From positions 78,272 through 95,259 of the forward strand of contig PBEX01000020.1 in NCBI GenBank assembly GCA_002718515.1: DNA of 16,988 nucleotides, read 5' to 3'. The DNA is from Phycisphaerae bacterium (lineage in GTDB: Bacteria; Planctomycetota; Phycisphaerae; Phycisphaerales; SM1A02). Shown here in pieces: positions 1-7,124 of the stretch. Both the position numbers and the translations under genes were made by a program. Position 1 is the stretch's first letter; each line of letters opens with the position of its first letter. The notes under the pieces were generated by a model. That model was not told where the DNA came from and searched no databases. It saw only the letters and a program-made list of their open reading frames with translations.

Positions 1-144
1 GAAGTACACGTAAAAGGTCCTGGTTCTGGCAGAGACTCAGCAGTCACTTCACTTGAGCAGAACGGTCTTCAGATTACTGCAGTCGAAGATCATACGCCAA
101 TCCCATTCAACGGATGCCGCCCACCAAAGCAGCGCCGTGTGTAA
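1..144 (+). CDS. rpsK: 30S ribosomal protein S11, C-terminal 47 residues (5' truncated by window edge)
   Basis: The frame opens at base 1 and runs to a TAA at 142-144. It encodes the S11 C-terminus, with GPGSGRDSA near the start, then [17 protein letters not shown] at the end. This segment is highly conserved in bacterial S11, which binds 16S rRNA in the platform of the small subunit close to the mRNA exit. The usual order rpsM-rpsK-rpsD-rpoA-rplQ is broken here: rpsD is not between rpsK and rpoA, and the two are separated by 118 bp of potentially structured DNA. Identity is secure; only the 3' part is visible. Confidence 0.97.
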   Translation, partial: EVHVKGPGSGRDSAVTSLEQNGLQITAVEDHTPIPFNGCRPPKQRRV

Positions 145-153
145 TTGATATTG

Positions 154-237
154 TCTCGCCCTACGAGATGGGTGTTGTGAGAAAAGGCAGCTCACAACAT
201 TCCGATTCATAGGAAGCGATGTTTGGGCTAAAACCCA
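154..237 (+). promoter_or_regulatory. Structured intergenic leader upstream of rpoA
   Basis: The 118-bp gap between rpsK and rpoA contains consecutive inverted repeats: TCTCG/CGAGA (154-158 with 164-168, 5-nt loop), a perfect 9-bp pair TGTTGTGAG/CTCACAACA (173-181 with 191-199, 9-nt loop) and a small TGGG/CCCA (224-227 with 234-237). The main hairpin lacks a convincing T-run, so it is unlikely to be a simple terminator. It may be an RNA-processing site, an attenuator or a ribosomal-protein binding site; the sequence does not decide. A good Shine-Dalgarno (AGAGGAG, 249-255) follows, 7 nt before the rpoA ATG at 263. Confidence 0.5.
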
Positions 238-262
238 CTGCCTTAGTTAGAGGAGATGCATC

Positions 263-1462
263 ATGATGCATGTAAAATGGCGAGGACTAGAGCTCCCCGC
301 AAGTGTCATTCTTGACGAGAAATCAGCGACAGATACATTTGGTCGATTTACGATTGAACCATTTGAGCGTGGTTTTGGTACCACCATTGGTAACAGTCTT
401 AGACGAATCCTATTGAGTAGTATCGAAGGATCAGCAATTACGTCAGTTCGCGTAAAAGGTGCTGACCATGAGTTCTGCACAATTGAAGGCGTCACACAAG
501 ACATGGTCGACATTGTGCTCAATGTCAAGGGACTTATCGTAAACGTAGACAGCGACGAAGAGAAAGTGCTTCGTCTATCCGCAAGTGGTCCTGGTGAAGT
601 GACAGCAGACCTCATTGAAGCAGACCCAAGCGTTACGGTTTACAACCCAAATCACGTGATTGCGACACTCACTGACTCCATCGACTTTGAGATGGAACTC
701 ACGATCGGTCGAGGTCGTGGTTACGTTCCTGCTGCTGAACAATATGCAACGAAGGATGACCAAGTCATTGGTGAAATCCCAATCGACGCAGTGTACAGCC
801 CAGTACAACGTGTCCGTTACCGTGTTGAAAACACACGTGTTGGACAACAAACAAACTTTGACCGTTTGATTCTCGACATCTGGACAGATGGCACAGTTTC
901 TCCAGAAATGTGTCTCGTTGAGTCAGCGAAGATTCTTCGTAAGCACCTCAACGCGTTTGTTCAGTTCAACTCACTTGGTTCATCCTTAGTGAGCGCTGAA
1001 GCAGCCGCTGCAGCAGCAGTCGACGAAGAACTCATTCGTAAACTCGAAATGCCAATTACAGAGTTAGACCTCACTGTGAGATCATCTAACTGCCTTGATA
1101 TGGCATGCATTACCAAAGTAGCTCAACTTGTTTCAATGACTGACAGAGAACTACTTGGGCTTCGAAGTTTCGGTAGAACTTCACTTCGTGAAATCAAACG
1201 AAAACTAGAAGATTTAAGTCTTTCACTTGGCATGCAACTTCCGCCAGGTGTTGATGGCACAATCGTGATGGAAGATTGCGGTGAAGGCGCAACATTTGAC
1301 CTTGGTGAAGAATTACCAAGTGAAGATGCAGAATTCACCATTGGTGAACCTACTGAAGAAGATGCTGTTGAAACAGAAGTTGTTGCAACAGACGATTCAG
1401 CGGTTACAGAAGAAGATTCAACTGAAGAACTCACTGGTGGTTCGGAAGAAGGAACTGAATAA
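263..1462 (+). CDS. rpoA: DNA-directed RNA polymerase subunit alpha with acidic C-terminal tail
   Basis: Alpha subunit of RNA polymerase, which dimerises to nucleate core assembly and contacts promoter DNA and activators through its C-terminal domain. The alpha-NTD spans about residues 15-235, with the dimerisation/assembly segment ERGFGTTIGNSLRRILLSS (35-53) and GRGRGYVPA (149-157). The alpha-CTD spans about 262-325 and has the DNA-binding pattern VRSSNCL (272-278; equivalents of E. coli R265, N268, C269) and FGRTSLREIK. At about 399 aa it is longer than the usual 310-340. The excess is a Glu/Asp/Thr-rich tail from about residue 337 to the end. The start is ATG at 263, immediately followed by a second ATG at 266; the Shine-Dalgarno AGAGGAG favours 263. 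It is followed by rplQ after 34 bp. The identity is certain; the role of the tail is unknown. Confidence 0.98.
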   Translation: MMHVKWRGLELPASVILDEKSATDTFGRFTIEPFERGFGTTIGNSLRRILLSSIEGSAITSVRVKGADHEFCTIEGVTQDMVDIVLNVKGLIVNVDSDEEKVLRLSASGPGEVTADLIEADPSVTVYNPNHVIATLTDSIDFEMELTIGRGRGYVPAAEQYATKDDQVIGEIPIDAVYSPVQRVRYRVENTRVGQQTNFDRLILDIWTDGTVSPEMCLVESAKILRKHLNAFVQFNSLGSSLVSAEAAAAAAVDEELIRKLEMPITELDLTVRSSNCLDMACITKVAQLVSMTDRELLGLRSFGRTSLREIKRKLEDLSLSLGMQLPPGVDGTIVMEDCGEGATFDLGEELPSEDAEFTIGEPTEEDAVETEVVATDDSAVTEEDSTEELTGGSEEGTE

Positions 1463-1463
1463 T

Positions 1464-1481
1464 CGAGGTTTCATTACCTCG
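1464..1481 (+). repeat. Hairpin just 5' of the rplQ ribosome-binding site
   Basis: A perfect 6-bp inverted repeat, CGAGGT (1464-1469) and ACCTCG (1476-1481), with a 6-nt loop. It begins one base after the rpoA stop and ends 1 base before the AAGGAG Shine-Dalgarno (1483-1488) of rplQ. It could modulate translation or processing between the two cistrons; this is inference from position only. Confidence 0.5.
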
Positions 1482-1496
1482 TAAGGAGTAACAGCC

Positions 1497-2294
1497 ATGC
1501 GACATAGAATCCATGGAAAACAACTTTGCCGCGACAGTGAACATCGAACTGCGATGCTTCGCAACCTCGCTGCTGGTCTTTTTGAACACGGTCAGATTGA
1601 AACAACGATGCCGAAAGCAAAAGCTGTTCAGCCATTCGTTGAAAAAATCATCACAATCGCAAAGCGTGGTGGTTTGAACTCAAGACGGCGAATCGAACAA
1701 CTCATCAACGATCGAAAGATTCACGCATGGGTTGCAGATCCAAATGTTCCAGATTCAAAGAAACACAATGATTTCTTCGACTTGCCAGACGAAGATGCAA
1801 TCGAATTCAACCGTTATGGTGAAGTGCGTAAGGCCCCAAGGCTCGTACAGCACATCATGACTGCGGTTGCACCTCGTTACGCTGATAGAGATGGCGGTTA
1901 CACCCGCATCGTCAAAATCGGCAAGCATCGTCTTGGTGACGGCACAGATCTTGTTATTCTCCAACTTGTTGGTGAAGAAGACGGTCCGCAACTTGGTGGA
2001 TCAGATTCACGTCGCCGAATGCAAAAACAACGTAGACGTGACTTTGCAGCGAAAGTGCTTGCTTCCGTTCCTGCTGAAGAAGCAGTTGTTGAAGATGCAG
2101 AAGTTGTCGCTGACGCTGAAGCAGTAACAGAAGAGGCTGTTGTCGAAGAAACAGCAGTTGAAGAAGCCGTTACTGAAGAAGCGACTGAAGAAACGACTGA
2201 AGAAACGGCCCCTGCAGAAGAATCAGCAGAAGAATCAGCGGAAGCGGATGATGCTAGTGCTGACGCTTCAGATGATGAGGCAGCAAAAGAGTAA
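1497..2294 (+). CDS. rplQ: 50S ribosomal protein L17 with internal insertion and long acidic tail
   Basis: L17 is a 23S rRNA-binding protein near the polypeptide exit tunnel. The N-terminal signature is clear: MRHRIHGKQLCRDSEHR, then RNLAAGLFEHGQIETTMPKAK, matching the family's MRHRxxGxxLxRxxxHRxAM...TTLPKAK. The conserved C-terminal core YADRDGGYTRIVKIGKHRLGDG (about 128-149) is also present. Bacterial L17 is typically 115-130 aa, and this protein is 265 aa. The extra length comes from an insertion of about 40 residues (roughly 72-112), a basic patch (SRRRMQKQRRRDFAAK, 171-186) and an approximately 70-residue tail almost entirely of Glu, Ala, Val, Thr, Ser and Asp. Start ATG is preceded by AAGGAG at 8-nt spacing. 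It is the last gene of the operon, with a strong terminator 28 bp after the stop. Confidence 0.97.
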   Translation: MRHRIHGKQLCRDSEHRTAMLRNLAAGLFEHGQIETTMPKAKAVQPFVEKIITIAKRGGLNSRRRIEQLINDRKIHAWVADPNVPDSKKHNDFFDLPDEDAIEFNRYGEVRKAPRLVQHIMTAVAPRYADRDGGYTRIVKIGKHRLGDGTDLVILQLVGEEDGPQLGGSDSRRRMQKQRRRDFAAKVLASVPAEEAVVEDAEVVADAEAVTEEAVVEETAVEEAVTEEATEETTEETAPAEESAEESAEADDASADASDDEAAKE

Positions 2295-2322
2295 CGTTTC
2301 TTTGAAATGTTGATTGAACTTG

Positions 2323-2357
2323 AGGTCCCTCGCATGTTGCGAGGGACCTTTTCTTTT
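2323..2357 (+). terminator. Intrinsic terminator of the rpsK-rpoA-rplQ operon
   Basis: A perfect 11-bp stem, AGGTCCCTCGC (2323-2333) and GCGAGGGACCT (2339-2349), with a 5-nt ATGTT loop followed by the T-rich tract TTTTCTTTT. This is a textbook rho-independent terminator 28 bp after the rplQ stop. Its T-tract ends about 19 nt before the pheS ATG, so either pheS is transcribed from a promoter embedded in this short space or it depends on readthrough. Confidence 0.93.
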
Positions 2358-2376
2358 ATCATGCGTCTATTCAATC

Positions 2377-3360
2377 ATGTTAGATACACTCGACAAACTC
2401 GAATCAGAAGCACTCTCTGAGATACAGAGCGTCCAAAATGATGACTCCCTAGAGACCTGGCGAATTGCATTCCTTGGTTCAAAAGGCAGGCTCAAGAGCG
2501 TTATGCCAATGCTCAAGGACGTTTCCAAAGAAGATAAACCAGCGGTGGGGAAACGACTCAATGAAGTCAAGGTCGCTCTTGAGTCTGCGTTCGATGAGCG
2601 AAAGCAAACTCTTTCCGGTCAAGTCGATGCTCAGCCCCCAATGGATGTGACAGAGCCCGGTGATGCAGCGCGACTCGGTCGAAGGCACATCATCACGAAG
2701 ACCATCGATGAAATCTCAGAAGTGTTCAAGCGGATGGGATTTTCAATTGCCTTTGGCCCAGAAGTTGAGGATGAATACCACAATTTCAATGCACTCAATA
2801 TTCCAGAAGACCATCCAGCACGCGAACCCATCGATAACTTTTACATGGGTGATGACCGTATGCTACGCAGTCAGACTTCTACGGTTCAGATTCGCGTTAT
2901 GGAACAAACAGCACCACCAATCAAGGTGATTGCAGTTGGCCGAGTCTACCGTCCAGACACCCACGATGCGACGCATTACAGCATGTTCCATCAGTGTGAA
3001 GGTTTATTGGTCGCGCCAAAAGTTTCAATGGTTGACTTAAAGACGACCCTCTTCCAATTTGCAAAATCATATTTTGGTGAAGAAGCTGAAGTACGGTTTA
3101 GGCCAAGTTTTTTCCCCTTTACTGAACCCTCTGCAGAAGTCGACATGAAAATGAAGATTAAAGGTAAGTGGCAATGGGTAGAGATTGGTGGATGCGGCTT
3201 AGTAGACCCTCAAGTGTTTACCGAAGTTGGATATGATCCTGAACAATGGCAGGGGTATGCATTTGGATTAGGCATCGAACGAATTGCAATGTTAAAAAAT
3301 GGTATTCCAGACATTCGATTGCTGTTTGAAAACGATGCCCGCTTCTTGAGGCAGTTTTGA
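2377..3360 (+). CDS. pheS: Phenylalanine--tRNA ligase, alpha subunit
   Basis: Catalytic alpha subunit of the alpha2-beta2 PheRS (class II), which charges tRNA-Phe. The N-terminal coiled-coil region (about 1-85) is followed by the catalytic core with FGPEVEDEYHNFNALN, LRSQTSTVQIR, motif 2 FHQCEG (204-209), RFRPSFFPFTEPSAEVD (240-256) and motif 3 GLGIER (297-302), ending NDARFLRQF. I chose the ATG at 2377, giving 327 aa, the same as E. coli PheS. An in-frame ATG at 2314 would add 21 residues translated from the terminator hairpin and is rejected. No Shine-Dalgarno is visible before 2377. The beta-subunit gene pheT, usually adjacent, is not next to it. The downstream gene starts on a TTG overlapping this stop codon. 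Confidence 0.97.
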   Translation: MLDTLDKLESEALSEIQSVQNDDSLETWRIAFLGSKGRLKSVMPMLKDVSKEDKPAVGKRLNEVKVALESAFDERKQTLSGQVDAQPPMDVTEPGDAARLGRRHIITKTIDEISEVFKRMGFSIAFGPEVEDEYHNFNALNIPEDHPAREPIDNFYMGDDRMLRSQTSTVQIRVMEQTAPPIKVIAVGRVYRPDTHDATHYSMFHQCEGLLVAPKVSMVDLKTTLFQFAKSYFGEEAEVRFRPSFFPFTEPSAEVDMKMKIKGKWQWVEIGGCGLVDPQVFTEVGYDPEQWQGYAFGLGIERIAMLKNGIPDIRLLFENDARFLRQF

Positions 3361-3884
3361 GCGACACTGAAACAAATCAGTTGCAATGGGTCACCGTATG
3401 TGGAGCCATTTGCGTGATCGTTGGTGGATTAATGCTGTTTGGTGGTTGCCTTGGACTCTCTGGCATGGATGAGTTGCAACAACTTCATACCGCAATTCCA
3501 ATCGGTGATGGGGAAATGAGCGATTCACTTCAAGCAGAACTCATCGAGCACGGGCCTCCAATGTGGTTTGCAAGGGTCAACAGCATTTGTGTCGTCTGTT
3601 TCTCACTGTTTTTGCTCATGCAGGGCATCTTCCTCATTCAAAGAGACCCCAAAGTGCCGAGGCGACTCATCCTTTGGTCATTCTGTTTCATCATCTTTAC
3701 ATTCGTGGTCGTCCTGATGAACTGGGTACCAAGGTGGTTGCTTGTTGCTTCGAACTCAGAAGTAAAGGCAATGTTCCTAGCACAATTGTTGATTGCAATG
3801 CCAATGCAACTAGCGCTTCCAGTTGGGCTCATCATTTTCTTTAACAAACAAAAAGTGAAAGCCGATATTGCTCAGTGGAGATAA
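3357..3884 (+). CDS. Four-helix integral membrane protein of unknown function
   Basis: I do not recognise a family. The 175-residue protein has four hydrophobic stretches at about residues 11-33, 74-94, 103-124 and 141-162, with a mainly polar loop (about 35-72) between the first two and a basic segment (RDPKVPRR, 96-103) between helices 2 and 3. The start is a TTG at 3357 that overlaps the pheS stop (TTGA), suggesting translational coupling; no independent Shine-Dalgarno or better upstream start is visible, and a later start would cut into helix 1. The gene lies 9 bp before tyrS, so pheS, this gene and tyrS probably form one transcript. Nothing in the sequence links it to aminoacylation. Confidence 0.8.
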   Translation: MSDTETNQLQWVTVCGAICVIVGGLMLFGGCLGLSGMDELQQLHTAIPIGDGEMSDSLQAELIEHGPPMWFARVNSICVVCFSLFLLMQGIFLIQRDPKVPRRLILWSFCFIIFTFVVVLMNWVPRWLLVASNSEVKAMFLAQLLIAMPMQLALPVGLIIFFNKQKVKADIAQWR

Positions 3885-3893
3885 ACTGTACAC

Positions 3894-5198
3894 ATGAATT
3901 TTCTTCAAGAACTTGAGTGGCGCGGGCTCCTTCACCAAACGACTGGTGGAGATGAGTTGCACAAGCACTTAGAACAAAAGGGTTGTGTAGCGTATTGTGG
4001 GTTCGATCCAACGAAAGAAAGTTTAACGATTGGCAACTACATGCCAATCAAACTACTCCGCCACTGGCAACTCGCTGGCCATACGCCAATCATTTTGATG
4101 GGCGGTGGGACAGGGCTCATCGGAGACCCCTCTGGTAAAGATGCTGAGCGCACGCTTCAATCAAAAGAAGTTGTTGAGAAAAATATTGAAGGGCAATTGC
4201 GAGCATTCTCCAAAGTGCTTGATTTTGAAGGCGAAAACGCCGCGATCATCGTGAACAATGCAGATTGGCTTTGTGAACTTGGTTTCATCGATGTACTTCG
4301 CGATGTTGGCAAACATTTTTCTGTCAACGTCATGATTCAAAAAGACTCTGTCAAAGACCGGCTCAATAACCGTGAACAAGGCATTTCATACACTGAGTTC
4401 AGTTACATGATTCTTCAGGCGTATGATTTTCTTCACTTGCGAAAATCGCATAACTGCACTGTACAGATTGCAGGCAGTGACCAATATGGAAACATTGTTG
4501 CAGGCATCGACCTGATTCGCCGTGATATGAGCGGAGCAGATGATAACGAGTTTAGGGGGGCTGGAATCACGTCGCCGCTCGTCACAGCAAGTGATGGTTC
4601 AAAGATAGGCAAAACCGAAGATGGCGCGATTTGGCTTACAGATGATTTGACTTCTGCGTATGCGTTCCATCAATATTGGCTGAATGTTCCAGATGAAGAT
4701 GCTGGAAAGTTCCTCCGCTGGTTTACATTCTTGAACCAAGAAGACATTGAATCAATCGAAACAGAACACAATGCAGCACCGCATTTGCGACTTGCACAGA
4801 AGCGACTTGCTGATGAAATGACTCAAATTTTTCATGGCGAAGAAAATGTAAAACGGTGTAATGATGCAGCACAAGCACTGTTTGGCGGCGATGTCACTTC
4901 GCTAGACGAGGCAATGCTAAGCGACGTATTCGCGGAAGTCCCTGCAGGGGAGTTTTCAATAACAGCATTGGGTACCGATGAAGCAAGTCTTGTTGAACTC
5001 TTGCCACAAACATCGCTTTGTAAAAGCAAACGAGAAGCAAGAGAGTTTCTGCAAAATGGTTCTGTCGCTGTCAATGGCAAAAAAGTGAATGGCGACGAAG
5101 CCCTCGAACGAGTCCTTAGCGATGGAGACCTCCTTCACGGAACGACTATCTTGCTTAGACGCGGTAAAAAGTCTTGGTTTGCTACACGCTGGGCGTGA
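3894..5198 (+). CDS. tyrS: Tyrosine--tRNA ligase
   Basis: Class I TyrRS that charges tRNA-Tyr as a cytoplasmic homodimer. The Rossmann-fold catalytic domain shows CGFDPTKESLTIGN (35-48), GGGTGLIGDPSGKDAER (70-86), GKHFSVNVMI (139-148), QGISYTEFSYMILQAYDF (162-179) and QIAGSDQYGN (191-200). The KMSKS-loop equivalent is KIGKT (237-241). A C-terminal S4-like RNA-binding domain follows (about 366-434: CKSKREAREFLQNGSVAVNGKKV ... LLRRGKKSW). Length 434 aa is normal for the bacterial type. The HIGH signature reads TIGN, so both histidines are replaced while Thr40 of DPT is kept. A GGAG lies 14 nt upstream of ATG, inside the end of the preceding gene. It ends 20 bp from the convergent ybbR-like gene with no clear terminator between. 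Confidence 0.96.
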   Translation: MNFLQELEWRGLLHQTTGGDELHKHLEQKGCVAYCGFDPTKESLTIGNYMPIKLLRHWQLAGHTPIILMGGGTGLIGDPSGKDAERTLQSKEVVEKNIEGQLRAFSKVLDFEGENAAIIVNNADWLCELGFIDVLRDVGKHFSVNVMIQKDSVKDRLNNREQGISYTEFSYMILQAYDFLHLRKSHNCTVQIAGSDQYGNIVAGIDLIRRDMSGADDNEFRGAGITSPLVTASDGSKIGKTEDGAIWLTDDLTSAYAFHQYWLNVPDEDAGKFLRWFTFLNQEDIESIETEHNAAPHLRLAQKRLADEMTQIFHGEENVKRCNDAAQALFGGDVTSLDEAMLSDVFAEVPAGEFSITALGTDEASLVELLPQTSLCKSKREAREFLQNGSVAVNGKKVNGDEALERVLSDGDLLHGTTILLRRGKKSWFATRWA

Positions 5199-5218
5199 CA
5201 CAGTACTCATTCAGTGGC

Positions 5219-6226
5219 TTACTCAGCCCCTGAGACTGGTGCGATGTTCAACTCGACATTGAGGGCATCAGGGTTTTCGACACTGACATCGAGTTGGTGC
5301 CCTGCGCCATCCTTACCAATCGCAAGGAATGATGTGACTGGTTTAGAACTGATCAGTTGTTCCATATCTCTAGAAGCAAGTCTGATGACAGCAAAGACCG
5401 CGTATTCGCCTGATTTAATACCATCAATAATGTCAATGTCACCTTCAACGGTGACGTTTGAAATCGTTTTTCTTGGAAGTTCGACTGTATACGAAGCATA
5501 ATCCTCAGGTGGACCTGCCAAGATGATGCGAACTTGAGGAATAACCGTTTCCTCTTTCATGGACTGAATTTTAAATGTGACTTCGACTCGGCTTGGAGAG
5601 ACAGTGACATCTGGAACGTCAAGTGGAATGGGAAGACGAATCGCTGCGTCACGAGTATGAACGACGCCTGGTGAAAGTTGTTGAAGGGCTGAATCGCTCA
5701 CGACAGCTTGTACTGTGATTGCATCAGGCAATGTTGCTCTAATGCGTTTTGGAATACTGAGCGTAACCGTAGCGGGGTTTACTGTTACGTCACCGCTGAC
5801 TGTGACATTTGATAGGACCGCTTCGACTGCTGCTTCAACTTGAACCATCGTTTGGATATCAACATTAAATGCAGAAGGCTCAGCAGAAACAGTCGTTGCA
5901 CCAGATGTTTTCAATTCATCGAGTGCATTGAGTCTTGAAGCAATGTCATTGATGGAAACAGTGCCATCTGTTTCAGCGACGGTTAAATCGAGCCCGTTTG
6001 CACACGCTGCTTTTGCAGTATTGACCGCAGAGCGGGGGCCTGCAAGCGTTAGCGTGACAGAAGCAAAGGATGGTGTGACGGTGCTCGTCATGCCTTCGGG
6101 CGCTTTAAAACGTACTGTAGTCGTGACAGTTGCCTCAGTCTTTGTTTGACCTGCTGCCCAAAGCCAAATGATTACTGTGAGCGTTGTCACAAACAAGAGC
6201 ATGACACCAGTGTCTTTTTGTTTCAT
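5219..6226 (-). CDS. YbbR-domain protein, CdaR-like regulator of c-di-AMP synthase
   Basis: The 335-residue protein has one N-terminal membrane anchor (about residues 7-25, VMLLFVTTLTVIIWLWAAG) and a long beta-rich, extracytoplasmic part with repeating modules of about 80 residues (for example FKAPEGMTSTVTPSFASVTLTLAGPR and later VTVSPSRVEVTFKIQ), typical of YbbR-like proteins. In Firmicutes cdaR (ybbR) follows cdaA and its product binds and modulates the cyclase. The same order is seen here: its ATG overlaps the cdaA TGA by 4 bp (ATGA), with GGAG 8 nt upstream. Assignment rests on topology, repeat pattern and synteny more than on strict sequence motifs, so the name cdaR is an inference. Confidence 0.8.
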   Translation of the reverse strand: MKQKDTGVMLLFVTTLTVIIWLWAAGQTKTEATVTTTVRFKAPEGMTSTVTPSFASVTLTLAGPRSAVNTAKAACANGLDLTVAETDGTVSINDIASRLNALDELKTSGATTVSAEPSAFNVDIQTMVQVEAAVEAVLSNVTVSGDVTVNPATVTLSIPKRIRATLPDAITVQAVVSDSALQQLSPGVVHTRDAAIRLPIPLDVPDVTVSPSRVEVTFKIQSMKEETVIPQVRIILAGPPEDYASYTVELPRKTISNVTVEGDIDIIDGIKSGEYAVFAVIRLASRDMEQLISSKPVTSFLAIGKDGAGHQLDVSVENPDALNVELNIAPVSGAE

Positions 6227-7083
6227 TCTGCTGACTCCGGTGTTGCTTGTGGATTCAATTCGGTTTCTTCGAGTTCTTCAGGTTCAGTATCTGATTCACT
6301 GCTTATCTCAGCATTCAACCGTGTAGTGAGCGTTTGTTCTAACTCATCTCTGTCTACAGTTGTCAGAACGCCTTGTTCAGCAATTGAAATGCGACCAGTC
6401 TGTTCACTGATGACGACAATGAGTGCATCACACCGCATTGATAAGCCAATGGCGGCTCTATGTCTTGAGCCTAACTCTGAGGGCAGAGCTACCGAATCAT
6501 CTGCAAGTGGAAACTGTACGCTTGCTTTTGTGATTCTGTCACCTCGAATAATGAGACCTAAATCATGTAATGGGTTGTTCGGCCAAAAGATAGACTGAAG
6601 TAATGACGAACTGACTTGCGCATCAATCACCTGTCCACCAATGACGTGATCAGATGTGCGGTTTTCACGCTCAATGGCAATGAGCCCGCCAAATTGATTT
6701 CGACTTAAAAAGACGGATGCGTCAGCGATTGATGTAATTGTGATATCACCAATCGTAGGGGCGTGACTGAAGCGTGAGAAGAGCCCAGATTGGCTGACTC
6801 GCAGTGCAGCTTGCCTCAGTTCTGGCTGGAAGATGATGATGAGTAGCAAAACGACATATGTCAAGAATTGCTCAGCAAAGAAATCAAGTCGCTGGAATTG
6901 CCCTGTCGTATCGGCAAGCATTTGGAGTAGCCAAAGTGGTGCGAGTAAGACAATAAGACCGCGAATGACACCGCCACCTCTCGTGCCTTGTAAAAAACGA
7001 AATGCTAAAAAGACGCTAAGCCAAATGATGAGAAGCTCAATAATGGTCTCAAAAACATCGTATCCAAAAATATTCCAACTCAT
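6223..7083 (-). CDS. cdaA: CdaA-type diadenylate cyclase (DisA_N domain), variant DLG motif
   Basis: Membrane-bound cyclase of the DAC family, expected to condense two ATP into c-di-AMP at the cytoplasmic face. There are three N-terminal transmembrane helices (about residues 10-30, 38-58 and 70-86, the last ending in IIIFQPELR), then the DAC domain about 108-252. Family landmarks are visible: GGLIAIERE (132-140), DAQVSSSLLQSIF (154-166), NNPLHD (169-174), ELGSRHRAAIGLS (203-215, the RHR motif) and VVISEQTG (223-230). The canonical DGA after LHD is DLG here (Asp174-Leu175-Gly176); codons checked on the complementary strand. A Glu-rich tail (about 262-286) follows. Start ATG has no clear Shine-Dalgarno; a TATACT box lies 10 nt upstream. 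Operon with the downstream ybbR-like gene. Confidence 0.9.
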   Translation of the reverse strand: MSWNIFGYDVFETIIELLIIWLSVFLAFRFLQGTRGGGVIRGLIVLLAPLWLLQMLADTTGQFQRLDFFAEQFLTYVVLLLIIIFQPELRQAALRVSQSGLFSRFSHAPTIGDITITSIADASVFLSRNQFGGLIAIERENRTSDHVIGGQVIDAQVSSSLLQSIFWPNNPLHDLGLIIRGDRITKASVQFPLADDSVALPSELGSRHRAAIGLSMRCDALIVVISEQTGRISIAEQGVLTTVDRDELEQTLTTRLNAEISSESDTEPEELEETELNPQATPESAE

Positions 7084-7093
7084 ATGTACTCAA

Positions 7094-7122
7094 AGTATAC
7101 GCTGATACCGTAGGATTCTCAT
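7094..7122 (-). promoter_or_regulatory. Possible sigma70-type promoter of cdaA
   Basis: Read on the minus strand: -35 ATGAGA (complement of 7117-7122, 4/6 to consensus), 17-bp spacer, -10 TATACT (complement of 7094-7099, 5/6). The -10 ends 10 nt before the cdaA ATG, implying a leader of only a few nucleotides. It occupies most of the 41-bp divergent gap shared with the gene at 7125. Confidence 0.4.
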
Positions 7123-7124
7123 CT

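Noticed and set aside
247..615. Minus-strand open frame opposite rpoA
   Set aside because: It is fully antisense to a well-conserved part of RpoA, with no start signal or recognisable protein.
1898..2374. Long Ser/Thr/Ala-rich open frame on the minus strand
   Set aside because: It is antisense to the Glu/Ala repeat tail of L17; the open frame results from the repetitive codon pattern, and rplQ is certain.
2314..2376. Upstream in-frame ATG for pheS
   Set aside because: It would translate the terminator hairpin and add 21 residues with no PheS similarity; the ATG at 2377 gives the standard length.
2295..2376. T-box or other tRNA-sensing leader before pheS
   Set aside because: The region is too short and lacks a T-box sequence or specifier-loop layout; only a plain terminator is seen.
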